Positions 58,560 to 64,000 of a stretch of 64,000 nucleotides of DNA are shown piece by piece. Source of the DNA: Babylonia areolata (lineage: Eukaryota > Mollusca > Gastropoda > Neogastropoda > Buccinidae); assembly GCF_041734735.1 (NCBI RefSeq), contig NC_134879.1:7602810-7666809 (forward strand). The letters run 5' to 3'. Position numbers and translations under genes: made by a program. The notes under the pieces were generated by a model. It worked only from the letters and a program-made list of their open reading frames with translations. It was not told the DNA's origin and made no database searches. Within the stretch, counting starts at the first letter, position 1. Each line of letters begins with the position of its first letter.

Positions 58560-59979
58560 CACACGTGTTCAGCGCTTGACGTTTAGTTCATCTGAGGAGC
58601 GAACTTGACCCTGCATTCAACTCAGGAGGGAAAAGCACCGCCTAAAAATAACACGCTACCGCCGGAAGGGTTGGAGCTTTAACTTGGAAGAACTGAGAGC
58701 ACAAAACGCTACGACTTCTCTTTCACGTTGCGCCTCCAGCCGTTATCAGCTGTTGGGAGGGAGAAAGACCAGTGTGCTGTTCCGCGCGATGGCAGCGGCC
58801 ACAGGGAGAAAACAACACCTCTTCGTTAACTTTTGATAACACACTGCTTGTCAACGCAATCGCTTAATAAATAGTATGGTTTGAAAGAGCACAGTCTTAG
58901 CTTTAAAACGATAGGAAACTCAAATGTGAACATCCGATTATTTTTCTCAGGATAACTGTTTGAAAAAAGCAGGTATGCTTACCACCAGTTTGGTAACATG
59001 CATTTTGACACATTTTTAACACACTGAATCTAATCTCACATATTTCGCTCAACACAGACAATACATTCCATGCACAGCATTACACATCAGCATGCCTCTC
59101 ACTAACCTGTGTTGATGGCTGGAAATTCTGAAGGAAGCTGTGGCGTGTTAAAGATCACAACTGTTTTGCAGCTTGTACAAGTACTCCACAGGCACACTGA
59201 TTCAGTCATTCACGCACATTGAAGAAAACCACAGCCACGTGTATGGGGTGTGGATGGCAGTTTGTTCTGGCGGTTTGTAAGAAAAATTTCTGCTGGTTTG
59301 TGTGTGTGTGTGTTAAATCTAGAAAGCATGAAAGAAAGAGAGGGAAGAAAACAGAAAGAAAGAGAGGGGAGAAAGCAGCACTGACGAAAGAAAGAGAGAG
59401 AAGGAAACAGAACGAAAGAAAGGAAGGGATGAAGGAGAAGGAGAGAAAGAGAGGGAAGGAAACAGCACGAAAGAAAGGAAGGGATGAAGGAGAGAAAGAG
59501 AGGGAAAGAAACAGCACAAAAGAAAGACAGGGAAGAAAACAGAATGAAAGAAAGGAATGGAAGAAAGAAATGTGAGAGAACAGAATGTGAAGGAAAACCA
59601 AACTCACGGTACTTCTGCTATGAAAAAAACCACACCACCGCCAGTCACAATTGTCACCACAGTTCTCTCAAGTAAATGCTGCTATCTTAAAAAATATTTA
59701 CCAGCCAAGGAAAGTACTACCACCATCAAAAAGATAAGTGTCCGCTCTTTCCAATGGTGCAAAACATTAATGCCGCAGAAATAGGAGTATGCTCACCAGC
59801 CCGCTCAAAAGAGGCGTGCAAATTGCCACGCTTTAATAGAAGACAAAGAAGGGTCAGTGACGGGTTAGCAGGCACAGCAGCTGGTACTTATCAGTGCAGT
59901 GTCTGGCACTATCAGGCCTGTTAGGGGGATCTCGCAGTCAGCTAAGTGTGTGGTTCTGCTTATAGCCTAGACAGCAGTG
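58560..59979. mobile_element. 1.42-kb insertion in the LINE, unclassified
   Basis: The LINE ORF2 is interrupted after KTECIH and resumes in frame with FHNFRQFYLDPEIHLG at 59984. TCAT flanks the insert (58556-58559 and 59980-59983). The insert starts CACACGTG and ends CAGCAGTG, so it has CAC...GTG ends, but the longer inverted repeat is weak. CAC ends with a 3-4 bp duplication recall the CACTA/Chapaev group. No transposase is readable, and the middle is a GA-rich minisatellite. Family unknown. Confidence 0.55.
59324..59590. repeat. GAAA/GGAA-rich minisatellite
   Basis: Irregular repetition of GAAAGAAAGAGAGGGAA and GAAACAGCACGAAAGAAAGG words, including at least three longer, closely similar units (about 59405, 59459 and 59506). 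All purine strand. Open frames are repeat translation. Confidence 0.9.
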
Positions 59980-61639
59980 TCATTTTCATAACTTTCGCCA
60001 GTTCTATCTGGACCCTGAAATCCATCTGGGAAAATCCACCATCCTGGCGGTCAAGGAAGCCAAATTTTTAGGGGTCATTTTTTATCAGAAGCTGAACTTC
60101 CTCAGCCATATCAAACAAAAGCCCTGAACATCATCCGAGTTGTGGCACACATGGACTAGGGTGCTGATAAAAGAACTCTCTTGCACCTCTACAGAGTCCT
60201 GGTCCAGTCCAAACTGGATTACGGATGTGTAGTATACGGCTCAGCCAAACCGTCTTACCTGAAACTGCTGGACCCTATACACCACCAAGGGCTCCGTCTC
60301 AGCTTAGGTGCATTCCGCCTGACCCCTGTGCACAGCCTGTATGCAGAGGCGGGGGAACCGCCTCTCTTTAACCGCAGATTGAAGTTGACCCTAAACTATT
60401 ACTTGAAACTGTTTTCTGAACCCAAAAACCCTGCTTACGACGTTGTATTCAACAACCCCTTCAACAAGAAATTTGAAGACAAGCCAAACTGCATCCCTCC
60501 TCTTGGACTCCGCATTCAGCCGCACATAGAAAATGCCGATCTGGATGTCGGTGGCATCTCAGACTTCTCCAAGTTCCCCAACAGCCCACTGTGGACCTTT
60601 GAAACACCTGAGGTCCGATTCGATCTGACCTTGTACCATAAAGACTCAACCAGTTCACCGGCCTATAGAACTTACTTTTCAGAACTCTGCCACAAATTTC
60701 CCACATTCCAAAAAATCTTCACTGACGGTTCCAAGTCAGAGGACGGAGTCACTGCATCTGCGTTCTGTCCCGCCTTTCCTGACCAGCCCTCAGCGGAACA
60801 CATCCTATCTGACAGCTCAGTGTACACTGCGGAACTGACTGCACTGGTTCTGGCGGTAAAAATGGTTCTCTCTTCGAAACAAAAGAGATTCATGATCTTT
60901 TGACTCATCCCAAATTGATGGAATTCTATGAAGCTTTTACTCTCATAACGAAGAAAGGATACGAGGTTGTGTTGGCCTGGGTTCCTGGACATGTTGGCGC
61001 TCGTAATGAAAGGGCAGACCAGCTGGCCAAGAACGCTATAAAGAAAGAATTATTGAGATCCTTCGTACCATACACAGACATGAAGCAGAAGGTGAACACT
61101 TATGTCAAGGATCTTTGGCAAGAGGAGTGGAACACCCAGACGGACAACAAGCTGTTCCAGATCCGTCCAGACCTAAAAGAGACCCTCCCATCGGGTGTGA
61201 AGAACAGAAAGGAGTCTGTGCTATGCAGACTGCATGTGGGGCACACTTTTTTTTTTTTTTTAACTCATTCTTACTTGTTGAAGGTGGAAGAGGCCTCTCA
61301 ATGTATTCCCTGTGATGAGCCTCTCAACATGAAACACGTGCTCCTTGACTGTTGGGATTTGCATGACGTTAGACACAGACATTACACAGTGATTTCTTTG
61401 AAGACCTTGTTTCGTGATATCCCTCCGTGGTCGCTGATGGACTTCTTGAAAGAAGTGAACATTTTTAATCAGATTTGAAGGTTTTAAACTATGGAAGGTT
61501 TTTTTTAAACTTTGAGTGGAAAGCTTAAAGTGGTGACTTGTTTTTATTGTTTGTTTTTTACCCTTGTAGTAGGTATTAACGTGGCGATAGCCTTGAGATG
61601 GCCTTAGTGGTCGGCGAGGCTCTAAGCACCATAATTTCA

Positions 61640-61800
61640 TTTCATTTCTGTCTCTCTTTCTGTGCATCTCTCTCTGTCTCTGTCTCTCCCATGTCTCTCT
61701 CTGCTTTTCTTTCTCTCTCCATGCACGTGCCAGTTTCGCAGTATGTTTATCCCTGCATATGTTTCTGTCGGACTGTCTGTCTCTCTTCCCGTGCATTGAG
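61640..61800. repeat. TC-rich simple sequence
   Basis: CTCTCT/GTCTCT-rich sequence immediately follows the LINE 3' end, probably grown from its tail. Confidence 0.8.
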
Positions 61801-62399
61801 ATAAGTGTGAAACTAAGGTGGCAGGCTGGCGGCAATTCTCAGTGGAGCTGATCATTGTTTACTGACAATGACATCGGGGCAGTCTGCCACCTCCAGGTAA
61901 TGGTATCATCTATATTTCCCTTCCAGTTGTATTGTGGGGAGATGTATGTATATTATGTTTTACATTTTAGCTCGAACTGAAACCGTATACACACACAACA
62001 CCAAGTTGTATTTGCACTACATTTCATGTGTGCTCCTCAGTCTGCACGGAACATTCATGTGCTGGCCAAGTTTTGTACCACTTGCATACTGTATGTAGGA
62101 AATAAAACCTACTCATGTTTTGTACCGTTGAATTTTTCAGAGAATCGCACATCCAGTCACACCCATAGTGCCCACGTTGTTGATTCTGACACAGAGTATT
62201 AAAATAAACACAGCATCCAGTTTCAGACAGTTTATCAGCAGCCGAGGAGCTGTTCACAGCTGTACACACTGCCCATGTAATACACACCGCTAAGTAAAGT
62301 GCAAAGTTAATGGTGTGGCAGAGCACTGTCCGCATGTATGTCTGTGTGGGCTACTATTGCTACACACTCGCTCGCTGTTTCCTTCTTCCTGCTGAAACC
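61801..62399. other. sequence without recognised feature
   Basis: About 600 bp between the LINE tail and an old DIRS fragment. I see no coding sequence, element end or RNA gene. Confidence 0.4.
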
Positions 62400-63190
62400 A
62401 GCTTATGGCCCCATGGTCAAATTTAAGATGGGTATACAGGAACACATTTGAGAGACCATTCAACAGGGTGATTGGGCAGAAATGGGTGTCTCCAGTTCTC
62501 TGCCCTCCCCTTTGGTCTTTTCTTGCCCCCTTCATCTTCTCCAAGCGGTGTTGAAATTGGTATTCCTGATCAGATCAGAGTCCATTCCTCTCTGTGTGTA
62601 CCTGCACAACTGGCTATTGTTGGCCCAGTCACAGACCCTGAGTTAGATAGAATGACACATCCAGAATTCTGGATCTGTGTGTCCAATTGTAACAAAGATG
62701 TCGTGAACAAGGAGGGATGTGATCTCTTCCCAAGTCAGTCCTTTAACTTCTTAAGGATGAGACATGACAGTCTAGCCAACACAAGTTCGCTTGGACCAGT
62801 TGGCAAAAGCGGGGACTCTGTCTTTCCTCTTGGGCATGATGGAATCACTGGCATCCATCATCCCCTGGGGCAGGATTCTCAAGTGCCCTCTTCAAATGGC
62901 ACTGAGGACTCAACCCTGGGACACACAAACCTGTCTGGGAGAATGGATCCTCAAGATGATGTCAGATTGGGTTCTCTCCCCCTCTTCTGGCTCAGGGGGT
63001 GCGGGCTATTGCCATTTTGGCTGCCTTTCACAGTTTCAGTACTCTATGCTTCTTTGATGTGTTTTGGAGGCAGTCTTCTGTCATTCAGAGATTCCCTTCA
63101 TCAATTTCTACTTCAGTGAATTCCATATGAACAGGGTGGATGGTTTTAGGGTTTTTTTTTAGTTGCTGTGAACACAACTGTCAACTCTTT
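62400..63190 (+). mobile_element. old DIRS-like fragment (RT to recombinase, shortened)
   Basis: The left two thirds are co-linear with the RT region of copies A/B (AAATTTAAGATGG, GAGACCATTCAACAGGGTGA, CTCTGTGTGTACCTG, CCAAGTCAGTCCTT, TTGGGCATGATGGA). The right end matches the last part of the recombinase region (GATTCCCTTCATCAATTTCT). The middle is missing. Strongly diverged fossil with many breaks. Confidence 0.78.
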
Positions 63191-63469
63191 TATTCCTGAA
63201 GCAAGGTTTTCCAGTTTTCAGGAATCTTACCCTTCATTCCTGGAGGCCAGAAAACCATGCAGCAGAGAATTCTCCCTTTGCTTTCTATGGCACGGAAAAT
63301 CGGTTTTGCACTTTTAACTTCGTGGGAGTCGCATCATCAGTACGTGTCATCGTTGACCTGGTCACTAGCGAGGCAGTGTTTATGAGTGAAATGGATGCCA
63401 GACACCTCCCTCCCCCACCCTGGACAGTGAGAAATTGGCCGCCGCTACTTTTTGCTGTTGTGCTGTGTA

Positions 63470-63720
63470 GACAGACACACAGAAAATAGAATGTGTAGAA
63501 AATTCAGATTCTGACGAGTTTTCTGTTGATGAGTTATACAACACTTTGTCAGATGATTTCGATCTGTTACAAGTGAATGATGAGGAGAGAGTGGAATTAC
63601 TGCTGCTACAGAAGCACAGATAGCAGGTGATGAAAAGTTCAGAAAGTGCAAGTGTGAAAATTGTGGTGTATATTTGTGCAGTAACTGGCATGACTGCTTC
63701 AAGGTATATCACATAGGTTT
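63470..63720 (+). pseudogene. possible piggyBac transposase remnant
   Basis: An acidic reading (ENSDSDEFSVDELYNTLSDD at about 63495) is followed in another frame by KCKCENCGVYLCSNWHDCFK and VYH near 63645-63710. The latter has the C-x2-C...LC-x5-CF-x2-YH pattern of the C-terminal cysteine-rich domain of piggyBac transposases. The catalytic domain is absent between them. Alternatively it is an unrelated cysteine-rich gene fragment. Confidence 0.4.
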
Positions 63721-63924
63721 TACCTTTGTGTGGCATGATACCTGATGAGTGTGACGCGGACATGTGTATTTTGAGAAAGTTTCCTTTCTGAATTTTTTTT
63801 TTTTTTTTTTTTAGAAGAATTGTGTAAATAATCTGATTCTGGCTCAGTGACTGCTTGTGAAGTGAAAGGCATATATTCTCTTTGAGACAAAGTTAAAATC
63901 ATTCATGTGATAAGGACAATAACA

Positions 63925-64000
63925 GTGACAATTGTCCTCCCGATACCTGGAGGGGGTCAGGCTGGTGTTCTCTTGACCCTCTCGCGGGAGGGTCACTACT
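63925..64000 (+). mobile_element. start of another I/Nimb LINE ORF1 fragment
   Basis: TCCTCCCGATACCTGGAGGG and GGTCAGGCTGGTGTTCTCTT match 55105-55150 of the large LINE (CCTCCCGAAACCTGGAAGGG, GTCAAGCTGGTGTTCCCTT). The match continues to the window edge, so its extent is unknown. Confidence 0.65.

Larger units (their letters stand above)
56584..61478 (+). pseudogene. I/Nimb LINE ORF2 (endonuclease, RT, RNase H)
   Basis: The endonuclease start is at 56584 (MAVIHWNIRGFYANLQELQL, then LALQETLQ and GGVALFVHKS). The RT part at 57717-58049 has SSPGMDEVHYKLLKHLPETC and NPSNYRPIALTSCICKLMEK. It continues at 58134 with AIFFYLEKAYNTTWKFGIF and LGVPQGSILLPALFSVKIND. The catalytic motif reads LFVDNFALYATG, with FVDN replacing the expected F-x-DD. 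After the insertion come FLGVIFYQKLNFLSHIK, QSKLDYGCVVYGSAKPSYL and the RNase H (FQKIFTDGSKSEDGVTASAF). The end has CIPCDEPLNMKHVLLDC. At least five frameshifts or stops occur, and there is a T run at 61246-61261. Confidence 0.83.
54477..61640 (+). mobile_element. I/Nimb-like LINE, near full length, with two insertions
   Basis: This plus-strand non-LTR retrotransposon is about 5.5 kb once the insertions at 55311-55542 and 58560-59979 are discounted. It has a 5' UTR (54477-54853), ORF1 with zinc knuckles, and ORF2 with endonuclease, RT, RNase H and a terminal CCHC-like motif. The 3' UTR contains GTGGCGATAGCCTTGAGATG and closes with CATAATTTCATTTCATTTC near 61630. Both ORFs are interrupted by stops and frameshifts, so it is inactive. 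A fragment of the same kind lies at 31045, and another starts at 63925. Confidence 0.85.

Noticed and set aside
63500-63640. FAM98 exon 4 in the right-hand part of the window
   Set aside because: The acidic reading at 63495-63600 has no similarity to the FAM98 segment expected after exon 3, and no fitting acceptor and phase were found.

Overview
The window is nuclear DNA of an animal, most likely a marine caenogastropod snail. The evidence is two host genes with ordinary GT/AG introns, tRNA-headed SINEs with central bodies of a type I associate with gastropod genomes, and a dense mix of DIRS-like, LINE, piggyBac-like and hAT-like elements. The organism call is inference. There are no operons, CRISPR arrays or phage.

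Two host genes lie head to head. On the minus strand is PSMD8 (proteasome 19S lid subunit Rpn12), with four coding exons: 23063-23173, 4622-4694, 1408-1510 and 1-83. The last runs off the left edge. On the plus strand is FAM98 (a tRNA-ligase-complex protein), with three coding exons: 23351-23388, 27953-28101 and 46135-46191. Its remaining exons are not seen and are probably to the right of the window. The start codons are 177 bp apart. That interval has no TATA box, carries two inverted CCAAT boxes and has a YY1-like motif over the PSMD8 start, so it looks like a compact bidirectional promoter. The splice phases of all seven exons fit together.

Everything else is intron filled with transposons. 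PSMD8 intron 1 (18.4 kb) and FAM98 intron 2 (18.0 kb) each hold a nearly full-length copy of one DIRS-like tyrosine-recombinase retrotransposon (14149-20420 minus, 36132-42247 plus). Each copy lies in the sense direction of its host gene, so together they form two 6-kb inverted arms. Both are broken fossils, but they are very alike. Older scraps of the same group lie at 1203-1273, 9605-9769, 50160-51110 and 62400-63190. LINEs of at least five kinds occur: Rex1-like (8158-10380), CR1-like (21975-22745), L2/CR1-like (43990-45936), L1/Tx1-like (51400-54365) and I/Nimb-like (54477-61640). TTAA-flanked piggyBac-like elements lie at 219-875, 3029-4091, 5667-7081, 11806-12884, 55311-55542 and, in decayed form, 31719-34720. 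hAT-like elements lie at 13738-20442 (split by the DIRS copy), 25858-26359 and possibly 28425-30015.

Right of FAM98 exon 3 there is a large imperfect palindrome (46597-49459) with a tRNA-like head in each arm, then decayed DIRS sequence, then two LINEs in tandem. The I/Nimb LINE carries a clean 232-bp TTAA insertion in ORF1 and an unclassified 1.42-kb insertion in ORF2. The genes themselves are conventional. The less usual points are the short shared promoter between two transposon-swollen genes, the nested insertion histories, and two possibly undescribed repeat families: the GACTCACTTGTG foldback/tRNA-like family and the 58560-59979 insert.
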